Source of the DNA: Victivallis sp. Marseille-Q1083
GTDB taxonomy: Bacteria > Verrucomicrobiota > Lentisphaeria > Victivallales > Victivallaceae
Direction of reading: 5' to 3'
Assembly: GCF_903645315.1 (NCBI RefSeq)
Contig: NZ_CAHJXL010000001.1
Coordinates: 1,974,001-2,038,000, forward strand
Length of the DNA: 64,000 nt
Positions 23,420 to 30,771 of this stretch are shown here, in pieces. How positions within the stretch are numbered: position 1 is the first letter of the stretch; each line of letters begins with the position of its first letter. Under the pieces are notes generated by a model. That model was not told the DNA's origin, ran no database searches, and saw only the letters and a program-made list of their open reading frames with translations. Made by a program: the position numbers and the translations under genes.

Positions 23420-24442
23420 TTACACCGCCGGGTCTTCGACTTTGGCGTGATCGAGCGCGGCGATCGCGTCGAGGTCGCCGATCTGGTAATCCATATTCTG
23501 GCTCTGATAGGTCTCGATCTGGTCTTTGGCCGGTTCGTCCTTGATCTGCTTGCGGATCGTGCCGTCCTGTACATAATACTGCAAATTGACCGGGTCGGTC
23601 ACCATCATCCCCAGGTCGGGGAAGCCGGCCGGCGTCACCGCCTCCATGCCGGCAATGCCTTTTTTCAGCACCTGCATCGCCTGTTTTTCGGTCGGCTTCT
23701 GGCCGTACAGCTCAAACAGGATATCGACCTCCCAGGCCAGCAGGCCGCGGCCGATCAGCACGATTTCGCGGCCGGTGCGGTGTTCGATCGGGATCATCGA
23801 CAAGAGGTCGTTGCCGGCCTGGTCGAGATTCTTGTAATCGCCGGACGCGCCGAAAGTGATCTTCGGCGACGGCACGCTCTCGGTCGCCGCCGGAGAAACG
23901 AAATTCGCCGGCTTCTGGGTTTTCAGCCGCTCGAACCAACCGGTCAAAACATCTTCCAGCAACGGATTACTGGTGATGTCGGTGTCGGCCGCCGCGCTTT
24001 TGCCGTACCAGCCCATGCACAAAAGATCAAGCGCCATCTGCCGGTTGACCATCGCGGCGATCCGGGCCGCGTAATCGGAATACCGCCGCCAGACGTCGAT
24101 TTCGTTGTAACGCAACGCATAGTCGAAGTTGGTCTGCGTGACCAGGTATTTGCGCCCGTCTTTTTTGGAGATCGGCAGCGCCTGCCGTTTGCCGGAGCCC
24201 GAGGTGTCGGTGCGGCCGGCCAGCCGGCGCGATAATCCGAGCGTCACCACTTCGCCGGTCGTGTCGGTGGTCGAAATCAGCGCGCAGCGGCTCAAAAACG
24301 CGTCGGACTCCTGAACGGCGTTCAGCAGCCGCTGCGCCATCGGCGTGGTCACCTCAAAACTTTCACGGACGTCGGCGACGCCGTAAGTAACGGCGAGCTG
24401 TTTCTGCATCGCCTCGAATTGCAGTCTGGATTCAAAACGCAT
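23420..24442 (-). CDS. Major capsid protein, P2 gpN family
   Basis: 340 residues, matching the family. FEVTTPMAQRLLNAVQESDA at about 29, FLSRCALISTTDTTGEVV, the DTSGSGKRQ segment, QTNFDYALRYNEIDVWRRY at about 110 and GWYGKSAAADTD are family hallmarks. It builds the shell after gpO-assisted assembly. AAGGAGC precedes the start. Confidence 0.92.
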   Translation of the reverse strand: MRFESRLQFEAMQKQLAVTYGVADVRESFEVTTPMAQRLLNAVQESDAFLSRCALISTTDTTGEVVTLGLSRRLAGRTDTSGSGKRQALPISKKDGRKYLVTQTNFDYALRYNEIDVWRRYSDYAARIAAMVNRQMALDLLCMGWYGKSAAADTDITSNPLLEDVLTGWFERLKTQKPANFVSPAATESVPSPKITFGASGDYKNLDQAGNDLLSMIPIEHRTGREIVLIGRGLLAWEVDILFELYGQKPTEKQAMQVLKKGIAGMEAVTPAGFPDLGMMVTDPVNLQYYVQDGTIRKQIKDEPAKDQIETYQSQNMDYQIGDLDAIAALDHAKVEDPAV

Positions 24443-24455
24443 GATAAATTGCTCC

Positions 24456-25295
24456 TTACATGATGAACGGCGCCGCGCCGTCGGCCGCGCCGGTCGAGTT
24501 TTTTTCCGTTTCGCCGGGAACGTCTTTCAACGCCGCTTCAACCTTGCCGGCCAGTTCGGCATACTTGCCTACCAGTTCGGCGTATTTGCCCTCCAGCGCG
24601 GCGTACTTCGCCTTGTAATCATCGTCGGGCGCAACCGGGGATTTTCCGGCTCCGGCGGCGGCGTCGCCGTTGTCCGGCGCCGAAAATTTTTCTTCGAGCT
24701 TCTCCAGCCGTCCGGCCAGCGGGTTCACCGCCTCGGCCACGGCCGCCGTCAATTCTTCTTTCGTCATGTCGTCTTCCTTTGGTTCATGGTTGAAAAAATC
24801 CTTCAACGCGCCGAGCAGCGCGCTTTTCAGGGATTCGCGGGCCGGAAGGCCGGCGTCGGCCAGCCGGACGGATTCTCCGCGCATATAATTGTCGCGGTCG
24901 GCGTCGGCACTGAAATGCAGTTCGGTGGTGCCCAGGCTCGCCGGGTTGTCCGTCGCCGCCAGGCCGATCAAGTAGGGTTTTTTGGTTTCGGCAAAATTTT
25001 TGACCAGCTCCATCGAGAAGAACAGCCCCATTTCGTTGCTGTTGAACATGTAGTAATACAGGTTCGGCCGAAGCCGGGCCTGCAGCTCGACATAGTCGCC
25101 TTTGTCCGCCGCCCGCAATTCGCGGACACTGCCCAGATTGCCGTAAAGATGGTTGTAATTGATAATCGCGGTATAGGTTTCCGGATTGTAATTTTTCGCC
25201 GCGGCCTTCAGCGCTTCAGGATCAATTTTCCGGCCGTCCACCGTCGGGCCGCTGCGGCCGATCGTCACCCAGTTGGTCAAACACATTCCAGGCAT
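24456..25295 (-). CDS. Capsid scaffolding protease, P2 gpO family
   Basis: 279 residues from the ATG at 25295 (GCGAGGTGCAGC upstream); upstream in-frame codons run into the divergent promoter. The N-terminal serine-protease half shows NYNHLYGNLGSVRELRA (catalytic His region) and KPYLIGLAATDNPASLGTTE. The C-terminal third (about 190-255) contains a coiled coil with KYAELVGKYAELAGKVEAAL, the scaffold part. It cleaves capsid subunits and itself during maturation. Confidence 0.88.
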   Translation of the reverse strand: MPGMCLTNWVTIGRSGPTVDGRKIDPEALKAAAKNYNPETYTAIINYNHLYGNLGSVRELRAADKGDYVELQARLRPNLYYYMFNSNEMGLFFSMELVKNFAETKKPYLIGLAATDNPASLGTTELHFSADADRDNYMRGESVRLADAGLPARESLKSALLGALKDFFNHEPKEDDMTKEELTAAVAEAVNPLAGRLEKLEEKFSAPDNGDAAAGAGKSPVAPDDDYKAKYAALEGKYAELVGKYAELAGKVEAALKDVPGETEKNSTGAADGAAPFIM

Positions 25296-25385
25296 TGCTG
25301 CACCTCGCAAAAAAGTTGATTTTTCATGTATCGCAATGAAAGATCGCCCGATGGAACCAAGTTTGCAATTCATTGATTTTGTGCG

Positions 25386-25424
25386 TTTTTGTGATAATCG
25401 GAAAATCACAGGAAATCACAAAAA
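25386..25424. promoter_or_regulatory. Palindromic operator between gpO and gpP
   Basis: TTTTTGTGAT (25386-25395) and ATCACAAAAA (25415-25424) are a perfect 10-bp inverted repeat, with a third half-site ATCACA at 25405-25410. It lies in the 170-base divergent intergenic region, the place where P2-like phages carry late promoters activated by Ogr. Binding protein unknown. Confidence 0.55.
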
Positions 25425-25465
25425 ATCTTGCTTTTCTTCCAATTTATCGGCGGTAATTTTGCGAT

Positions 25466-27238
25466 ATGAAATATTCCGAAACACAAAAGGCGGCGGCGCG
25501 AAGCCGGTATTTCGACGGCGAAACGGTCGAGGTGATCGCCGACGCGCTGGCGATTGAGCGCCGCACGCTTTACAACTGGATCAGAACCGGCGGCTGGCGG
25601 CCGGCGGCCGGCCGGGAGAACGTCGACGGCCTGATCGAATGCCGGATATCGCAGCTCCTGCGGCAGGAAGAAAAGAGCCTGCCGCAATTGCTGGAGCTTG
25701 AACGGCTGCTGGAGCATGTTGAGCGCCGCAAACTCAATGCCGCGCGCCTGGCCGACAAACGGCGGTCGGCCGCCGCCGCCGAAAGCGACGCCGAACCGGC
25801 GGCCGCCGCGCCCCCGGAAACGGCGCCGCGGAAAAAACGCGGCCGCAAACCGGGCAAAAACGACTTCACCGCTATCGACGAAATCGACCTGATGGACAAG
25901 TTCCGCGACGGGCTGTTCGCCTATCAGCTCCAGCTCTGGGAAAAGCGGCGGGAGCGGACGCGGAATATTCTGAAATCGCGCCAGATCGGCTTGACCTGGT
26001 ATTTTGCGCGCGAGGCGTTCACCGACGCATTGTTGACCGGCCGCAATAAAATCTTCATTTCGGCCAGCCGGGCGCAGTCGGAGATTTTCAAGGACTATAT
26101 CCGGGAGCTGGCGCTCGAATGGTTTGAAATCGACCTCAAGGGCAGCGACAAAATCGTCATTCACACGCCGCACGGCGTCGCCACCTTGTATTTCCTCTCC
26201 ACCAACAGCGCCACCGGCCAGGGCCGCCACGGCGACGTCTACATCGACGAATATTTCTGGATCCCGAATTTCAGCAAGGTCAAAAAACTGGTCGGCGCTT
26301 CCTCCGCCCAGGCGCAATGGTCGCGCACCTTTTTCTCGACGCCAAGCGCCACCACCCATGAGGCGTACCCGTTCTGGACTGGCGACGAATACAACGAACG
26401 GAACCGGAAAACCAATAAAAAACTGGCGGAATTTCCGGGCCGGAAAGAATTGCGCGACGGGTTCCGGCTCTGTCCGGACGGCCAGTGGCGGACGATTATC
26501 ACGCTGGACGACGCCGAGCGGATGGGCTGCACGCTGTTCAACCGCGCCGACCTCGAGCTGGAATACTCCCCGGAAGAGTTCCGGCAGTTGTTCGGCTGCG
26601 AGTTCATCGACGACGCCGGCAGCGTTTTCTCGTTCAGCCAGTTGTGCGCCTGCCTCGGCGACAAAAACCTGTTCCCGCCCGGCCTCGACAAGCAACCGGT
26701 CTGGATCGGTTACGACCCGTCGCGCAACCGCGACGGCGCCTGCATCGTCGTCGTCGCGCCGCCGGGCACTTATCGCGGCACGTTCCATGTGATCGAAAAA
26801 ATCACGCTGCACGATGTGAGCTGGCCCGCGCAGGCGGACTTCATGAAGGGGTTGACCAAAAAGTATCATGTCCAACGGATCACGATGGACGCGACCGGCC
26901 CAGGCTCCGGCGTCTCCGAATACGTGCAATTGTTTTTCCCGCGCGCCGACGGTATCGTCTACACGCCGGAGCAGAAAAATCAGCTGGTATTGAAGGCGCA
27001 GCAGGTGATCGGCGACGGCCGGATCAAATGGGACGCGTCATGGTCGGATATCGCCGCCGGCTTTTTGCAGGTCAAGCGCGCCGTCGGCGCGAAAAGCGAC
27101 AAAATCCTGTACTACGCCAACCGCAGCGAAAAGACCGGCCACGCCGACGCCGCCTGGGCGATCATGCAGGCGATTTCCAACGAAGGTTTGATCCTGCCGG
27201 ACCAGGAGCGCAAAAGCCGCTGGTCGATCGGCGCTTGA
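25466..27238 (+). CDS. Terminase large subunit (ATPase), P2 gpP family
   Basis: 590 residues. N-terminal helix-turn-helix (about 1-45, GETVEVIADALAIERRTLYN). A low-complexity Ala/Lys linker lies at about 95-135. The ATPase has Walker A-like SRQIGLTW at about 171 and Walker B VYIDEYFW at about 258. The RNase-H-like nuclease has GYDPSRNRDG at about 415 and DATGPGSG at about 475. It packages DNA through the portal. It is transcribed away from the gpO operon as in P2, but without gpQ beside it. Confidence 0.92.
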   Translation: MKYSETQKAAARSRYFDGETVEVIADALAIERRTLYNWIRTGGWRPAAGRENVDGLIECRISQLLRQEEKSLPQLLELERLLEHVERRKLNAARLADKRRSAAAAESDAEPAAAAPPETAPRKKRGRKPGKNDFTAIDEIDLMDKFRDGLFAYQLQLWEKRRERTRNILKSRQIGLTWYFAREAFTDALLTGRNKIFISASRAQSEIFKDYIRELALEWFEIDLKGSDKIVIHTPHGVATLYFLSTNSATGQGRHGDVYIDEYFWIPNFSKVKKLVGASSAQAQWSRTFFSTPSATTHEAYPFWTGDEYNERNRKTNKKLAEFPGRKELRDGFRLCPDGQWRTIITLDDAERMGCTLFNRADLELEYSPEEFRQLFGCEFIDDAGSVFSFSQLCACLGDKNLFPPGLDKQPVWIGYDPSRNRDGACIVVVAPPGTYRGTFHVIEKITLHDVSWPAQADFMKGLTKKYHVQRITMDATGPGSGVSEYVQLFFPRADGIVYTPEQKNQLVLKAQQVIGDGRIKWDASWSDIAAGFLQVKRAVGAKSDKILYYANRSEKTGHADAAWAIMQAISNEGLILPDQERKSRWSIGA

Positions 27239-27266
27239 CATAAGCTGTTATACAATATATTGTATA
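27235..27266 (+). promoter_or_regulatory. Promoter and palindromic operator of ogr-like gene
   Basis: TTGACA (27235, overlapping the terminase stop), 17 bases, TATTGT. A perfect 18-bp palindrome TATACAATATATTGTATA at 27249-27266 covers the -10 region, so a dimeric repressor could block it. Confidence 0.6.
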
Positions 27267-27300
27267 GCAATCCCCAAAAACAGGAGATCAATACAAAATA

Positions 27301-27567
27301 ATGCGCATCACTTGCCCGCATTGCCAATCCCGGGCCCTGATTACCCACAGCTCCCGTCTCTCCCGGACGGTGGCCGAAATTTACTGCGTCTGCAAATCGG
27401 ACGATTGCGCCGCGCGCTTTGTGATGCGGATCGCTTTTTCGCACGACGTCACCCCGCCGGCTTCGACGCTCACCAACTCGCTTTATGAGCAGATTGCCAA
27501 TTTACCCGAACGCGACAAGGCCGAGCTGCTGCGCACATTCGCGCCGCATCAGCCCAAATTGCTTTAA
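27301..27567 (+). CDS. Ogr/Delta-type zinc-finger late activator
   Basis: 88 residues. The zinc motif is CPHC at 5-8 with CVCKSDDC at about 30-37, spaced as in P2 Ogr and P4 Delta, followed by ARFVMRIAFSH. Those proteins bind upstream of late promoters and contact RNA polymerase. It is the likely activator of the structural operons. The start follows CAGGAGATC. Confidence 0.88.
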   Translation: MRITCPHCQSRALITHSSRLSRTVAEIYCVCKSDDCAARFVMRIAFSHDVTPPASTLTNSLYEQIANLPERDKAELLRTFAPHQPKLL

Positions 27568-27600
27568 AATAAAAAAGGCGGCCCCGGTCAAAGGCCGCCC
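27567..27600 (-). terminator. Terminator of glycosyltransferase gene
   Basis: Minus strand: GGCGGCC-TTTGACCGG-GGCCGCC then TTTTTTATTTT. It lies between convergent ogr and glycosyltransferase ends and can also weakly stop plus-strand transcripts. Confidence 0.8.
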
Positions 27601-27613
27601 GAATTGCTTATTT

Positions 27614-28474
27614 TCAAGCTGTTTCGCGGCGCAGAAACTTCCGCCAACGCCCGGCCACGATGCCGGCCGCGCCGCTGCAGTGCTGCAGCACCCGGTAGAC
27701 CAATGCGCGCGGCAGCTCCCTGCAGCGGCCGGTTCGCCAAGCCAGTTGCAGGTCATGGCAGCAGCCGCCCGGAAGCCGCCAGAACAGATGCCGGCAAATC
27801 GACGTGTGCCGGCCGATTTCCACATGGGCCAGTTCTTCCCGAAAACAACGGCGGCAAAAGGCCCGGAACGGGTAATTGTGAGAATGTTCAACCACCGCGC
27901 CCGGCACGTAAACGACGCGCCGCCCGGCGGCCCGCAGCCGCAGCGCCCATTCGGTATCTTCCGCATAGCGCAGATCCTCGCGAAACGGACACGCGAGTAA
28001 AGTTTCGCGCCGCGCCGCCGCCGATACGATTGAAAAAAAGTCATCGGCGCCCGGCCCGTCGCCGAACACGCCGCGGTAATCGACCACCACCGGCAGCCAG
28101 GCGTCCGCGCGCGGCGTCTGCCGGGCATAGACCGCGCCGACGCCCGGAGCCGCCAGCGGCGCGATCAGCGCCCCCAGCCAGCCGGGAGCCGCCACCGCGT
28201 CGTCGTTCTGGAACACCAGTATTTCCCCGGCCGCGGCGGCCGCCGCGCGGTTCATCACCCGGCCCGGCACGTATTCGGACTGTTTGACCGGCAAATGATG
28301 TATATCCGGATAATCGGCCAGAATCGCTAAATTGCGGCTGCCCGGCTCGCAGTCTACGGTCATCACCTCGCAGCCGGCCGGCAGTTCGGCATACAGCGCC
28401 GCCAGCACCCGATCCAGCAGCCGGGTTTCGCCGCCGACGCGCAAAATCACCGTAATTTTGATTAACTCTTTCAT
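27614..28474 (-). CDS. Glycosyltransferase family 2 (possible lysogenic conversion)
   Basis: 286 residues from the ATG at 28474. The GT-A fold is visible: IKITVILRVGGETRLLDRVL at the start, NRAAAAAAGEILVFQNDDAV (DxD-like NDD) at about 75-95, and late motif YAEDTEWALRLRAAGRRVVY at about 165-185 (ED catalytic base region). It has its own promoter and terminator and no membrane helix. Placed inside the prophage beside the terminase, it may alter host surface sugars; that is inference. Confidence 0.8.
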   Translation of the reverse strand: MKELIKITVILRVGGETRLLDRVLAALYAELPAGCEVMTVDCEPGSRNLAILADYPDIHHLPVKQSEYVPGRVMNRAAAAAAGEILVFQNDDAVAAPGWLGALIAPLAAPGVGAVYARQTPRADAWLPVVVDYRGVFGDGPGADDFFSIVSAAARRETLLACPFREDLRYAEDTEWALRLRAAGRRVVYVPGAVVEHSHNYPFRAFCRRCFREELAHVEIGRHTSICRHLFWRLPGGCCHDLQLAWRTGRCRELPRALVYRVLQHCSGAAGIVAGRWRKFLRRETA

Positions 28475-28487
28475 TGTTCGATAATTA

Positions 28488-28516
28488 AATATATGTTTGA
28501 CAAAATGAACTTGCAA
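28488..28516 (-). promoter_or_regulatory. Promoter of glycosyltransferase gene
   Basis: Minus strand TTGCAA (28511-28516), 17 bases, TATATT (28488-28493), 14 bases before the ATG. The 90 bases around it are AT-rich compared with neighbours. Confidence 0.65.
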
Positions 28517-28557
28517 TTGTAGAAAACAATGGTTTTCAAGAAAAATTAAGTTTTTTT

Positions 28558-28592
28558 GACAAAAAAAGCGGCCCCGTTAAGAGCCGCCCGGT
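28558..28592 (-). terminator. Terminator of cassette 2
   Basis: Minus strand GGGCGGC-TCTTAACGG-GGCCGC then TTTTTTT, 15 bases after the last cassette gene. Confidence 0.8.
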
Positions 28593-28607
28593 TAAGAGTT
28601 TATTTAC

Positions 28608-28736
28608 TTATACGATCAGCGCCGCCGGCAGCGCCAGAACCGGCGCCGCGATCAGGCAGGCCGCGCCGGCCAGTCCGGAAAACCCGGCTTCCGCGTCCGA
28701 ATGGCCGCAGCCGCCTTTCACCAGTGGTTCGTTCAT
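28608..28736 (-). CDS. Cassette gene D, copy 2: 42-residue membrane peptide
   Basis: Counterpart of 20074-20202. EPLVKGGCGHSDAEAGFSG is conserved; the membrane helix (CLIAAPVLALPAALIV) is not. Same length and same place at the end of the cassette. Confidence 0.7.
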   Translation of the reverse strand: MNEPLVKGGCGHSDAEAGFSGLAGAACLIAAPVLALPAALIV

Positions 28737-28746
28737 GGCCGGGCTC

Positions 28747-29016
28747 CTAACTGAACAGCATCGGCAGAAGCAGCCGGATTTGACGGGTGTTCAACCCGGA
28801 TTTCCGTAATTCGCCACGGAGCTGCTCTTTCAAAACGCCGTTCGCGTAATCGACCAGCCGGACGATTTCAACGGTCTGCTCCGGCCGCAGCCCGGCAAGC
28901 ACCGGGTGCGCGGTGATGAAGCGGTGCATGACCTCCAGCCGGCCGGCGCCGCTGAAGTCGGCGGCCAGCAATTTTTCGGTTTCGCCGCCCGAACGGATCG
29001 CGGTTTCTCCACTCAT
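28747..29016 (-). CDS. Cassette gene C, copy 2, with start of gene B fused
   Basis: 89 residues. It begins MSG as gene B does and overlaps gene A by ATGA, then continues as gene C from EKLLAADFSG onward. About 390 bases of gene B have been lost by an in-frame deletion. The last 60 residues differ from copy 1 at about one position, against an N-terminus that differs at many. Confidence 0.75.
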   Translation of the reverse strand: MSGETAIRSGGETEKLLAADFSGAGRLEVMHRFITAHPVLAGLRPEQTVEIVRLVDYANGVLKEQLRGELRKSGLNTRQIRLLLPMLFS

Positions 29017-29270
29017 TTCGCCACCGCCTTTCGCTGCGCTTTCGCGCAAACGCTGGAACACGGGCAGAGCCGGCGCAAAACGATTTCGCGGCCGATCGCC
29101 GCATAAGCGGGCTGCACGTCGGAGAGTTCCGGCAGTTCCGCATCCGCCAGGCCGAGCGCTGAAAGCTGTTCGCGGATCAGCGCGGTCTTCTTCCGGAGCT
29201 TGGACAATTCGACTTTCAACGCGACCAGCTCCCGGAACGAGGGCTGCCAATGGGGGTAACGGTTTTTCAT
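29013..29270 (-). CDS. Cassette gene A, copy 2: 85-residue coiled-coil protein
   Basis: WQPSFRELVALKVELSKLRK and the LCPCSSVCAK cysteine cluster are shared with copy 1. GGAGG lies before the ATG at 29270 and directly after the leader RNA stem, so the RNA could control translation. Confidence 0.75.
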   Translation of the reverse strand: MKNRYPHWQPSFRELVALKVELSKLRKKTALIREQLSALGLADAELPELSDVQPAYAAIGREIVLRRLCPCSSVCAKAQRKAVAK

Positions 29271-29284
29271 GGTGATTTCCTCCG

Positions 29285-29366
29285 TCCGGAAACAAAGAGG
29301 GCTTTTGTGGTCGGTGGTGACACACCTTCCGGCGGGTAATGAATCCGCCGGTTCACACAAAAGCCC
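29285..29366 (-). ncRNA. Structured leader RNA of cassette 2
   Basis: GGGCTTTTGTG and CACAAAAGCCC form an 11-bp stem. Extending it outward, the sequence TGTCCGGAAA just 5' of the element pairs with TTTCCGGAC, which abuts the GGAGG of gene A. Inside, CCGGCGG-ATTCATTAC-CCGCCGG and GGTG-TGTCAC-CACC are hairpins. Positions match the leader of cassette 1 with compensating changes. Confidence 0.55.
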
Positions 29367-29470
29367 AAAATTTCCGGACAAAAAAAATGTTTTCTGTTTT
29401 ATGCCGTTTCGCTGGTCATTACTCCAGCTGAAAACTTTTCGGCAGTCGCGATGTCACTCGCAACGTGAAT

Positions 29471-29508
29471 AAAATAGCACCCGGTTCAACGTTTGTCAAA
29501 CCGGGCGC
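29471..29508 (-). promoter_or_regulatory. Hairpin with embedded promoter, leader of cassette 2
   Basis: Minus strand TTGACA (29494-29499), 17 bases, TATTTT (29471-29476). Arms GCGCCCGGTT and AACCGGGTGC enclose the core. Geometry is the same as at 18914-18952 although arm bases differ. Confidence 0.6.
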
Positions 29509-29528
29509 CGGAAATAGCCGGGAGCGCT

Positions 29529-29591
29529 GGTGTATTGTCAATACACCACAAAATAAATTGTGTATAGTAAAAAGTATTTCGCCATACACAA
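29529..29591. promoter_or_regulatory. GTGTATT operator-like palindromes
   Basis: A perfect palindrome GGTGTATTGTCAATACACC lies at 29529-29547. A second inverted pair TTGTGTAT (29558-29565) and ATACACAA (29584-29591) adds two more half-sites. They lie between the antitoxin 3' end and the cassette 2 leader. Likely binding sites of a dimeric regulator. Confidence 0.55.
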
Positions 29592-29597
29592 AGTTTC

Positions 29598-29966
29598 TTA
29601 TCCGAGCGCGTCCATAAACTTTTCCGGATAGGTGTTCAACGCTTCCGCCAGCTTTTCGGCCGTCTTGCGGGTGATTTTGCGCTTGCCGTTCTCGTACTCG
29701 CTAAGCATGGATTTCCGAATGCCGGTGCGCTCGGCGAGCGCCTTTTGCGTCAATCCAGCCCGAAACCTTGCCCCGGCCAGAACCCGGTGCTTGTTCTCTT
29801 TCCAGAACTGAGTGTCTTCAAAATCAATTGCTTTATCGTCGCTCTCCGGAGAGGTGACAACATTCACCTGGCAGTGCTGCTCCAGCAATTTCATCAATTC
29901 GTCGGCTCCGACTCCGGAGCAGCAGATTTCCAGATCAATATGGGGCGCTTTCACGACTGCCAACAT
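29598..29966 (-). CDS. XRE-family antitoxin
   Basis: 122 residues from the ATG at 29966 (TGAGGTG upstream, overlapping the toxin gene by 32 bases). The C-terminal HTH is clear: ARFRAGLTQKALAERTGIRK then SMLSEYENGKRKITRKTAEK. The N-terminal half would hold the toxin. It probably represses its own promoter at 30227-30269. Confidence 0.82.
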   Translation of the reverse strand: MLAVVKAPHIDLEICCSGVGADELMKLLEQHCQVNVVTSPESDDKAIDFEDTQFWKENKHRVLAGARFRAGLTQKALAERTGIRKSMLSEYENGKRKITRKTAEKLAEALNTYPEKFMDALG

Positions 29967-30201
29967 AGTACACCTCAATGGTTATGGTTTCTTCCGTCGC
30001 CGTCCAGCAGGCGACGTAATGGTGGTTTAAATGACAATGATATTTTGTTTTATTCAATTTCGAGTAATTCGGCCATTCCGGCTGTTCAGCCCCTTTGTAT
30101 TTCAGATCAAGCAGAAGTTCGGCAAACAGCGCCCGGACTTTTGGCGGCATGAGACGACTATTTTTATCCGCCTTACGTTTTACTGTCACTTGCCATGTCA
30201 T
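29935..30201 (-). CDS. RelE/HigB-type toxin
   Basis: 88 residues. The basic N-terminus (TWQVTVKRKADKNSRLMPPK) and TKYHCHLNHHYVACWTA then TITIEVYYVGSRESAPY fit RelE-superfamily mRNA interferases. Toxin-first order with an overlapping XRE antitoxin is the HigBA-type layout. AGGAAAGGAAC precedes the start. Confidence 0.78.
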   Translation of the reverse strand: MTWQVTVKRKADKNSRLMPPKVRALFAELLLDLKYKGAEQPEWPNYSKLNKTKYHCHLNHHYVACWTATEETITIEVYYVGSRESAPY

Positions 30202-30226
30202 TGGCCGTTCCTTTCCTGTATGACAT

Positions 30227-30269
30227 ATTATATCGCAAAGTGTTCACTTTTTCAAGATAAAAAGTGAAC
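30227..30269 (-). promoter_or_regulatory. Promoter and operator of the toxin-antitoxin operon
   Basis: Minus strand TTGAAA (30250-30255), 17 bases, TATAAT (30227-30232). GTTCACTTTTT and AAAAAGTGAAC (30242-30252, 30259-30269) make an 11-bp inverted repeat covering the -35 hexamer, fitting autorepression. Confidence 0.8.
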
Positions 30270-30274
30270 TAAAA

Positions 30275-30430
30275 TCACTTTTTATTATTTATTCGCCCAG
30301 CTTCGACGATCACTTTATAAGTTTTCCGGTCGGCAAATTCCGCCTGCTTGCCTTTGTTCCAATTGGACACCGGCCGAAAGTAACCGCAAACCCGGCTGTA
30401 AATCTCACACTTTTCGTTGCATTTCGTCAT
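30275..30430 (-). CDS. Stand-alone NrdD C-terminal-like zinc protein
   Basis: 51 residues from the ATG at 30430 (an upstream ATG at 30460 would add 10). CNEKCEIYSRVCGYFRPVSN then WNKGKQAEFADRKTY is the C-terminal zinc/glycyl-loop region of anaerobic ribonucleotide reductase. In NrdD this segment follows the catalytic barrel; here it is alone. It may complement or modulate the host enzyme; that is inference. Confidence 0.7.
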   Translation of the reverse strand: MTKCNEKCEIYSRVCGYFRPVSNWNKGKQAEFADRKTYKVIVEAGRINNKK

Positions 30431-30553
30431 TTTCCGCTGTTCCTTGCATTTATATTTCATTTATGATATTGTATTCACCGGCGGAGTCATCCATGCCTGG
30501 GCCCGGCTCCGCCATGCGCAGCGGCGGAGTGTAGCCCGCCGCCGCGCTCCTTT

Positions 30554-30754
30554 TTACTCGCCCTCGTCGTCCGCGCGTTCCAGCACAACGTCGGTGCCGC
30601 CGCAGGTCAGCCGGATCACGCCCTGCTCCGAATCGTCGAGGTGCGGGCAGCACAATCCGCATAACCTGTTTGGCACGCTGCTGCAATATGATTCATACTC
30701 AACACCATTGCGGATAATACTCATTCCCCCGAATCTATTAAATTTCACTTTCAT
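30554..30754 (-). CDS. Cysteine-rich 66-residue phage protein
   Basis: AGGGAGAAAAG precedes the ATG at 30754. The pattern SYCSSVPNRLCGLCCPHLDD suggests a metal site. The C-terminus is acidic. No family recognised. Confidence 0.55.
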   Translation of the reverse strand: MKVKFNRFGGMSIIRNGVEYESYCSSVPNRLCGLCCPHLDDSEQGVIRLTCGGTDVVLERADDEGE

Positions 30755-30771
30755 CTTTTCTCCCTTTCTGG

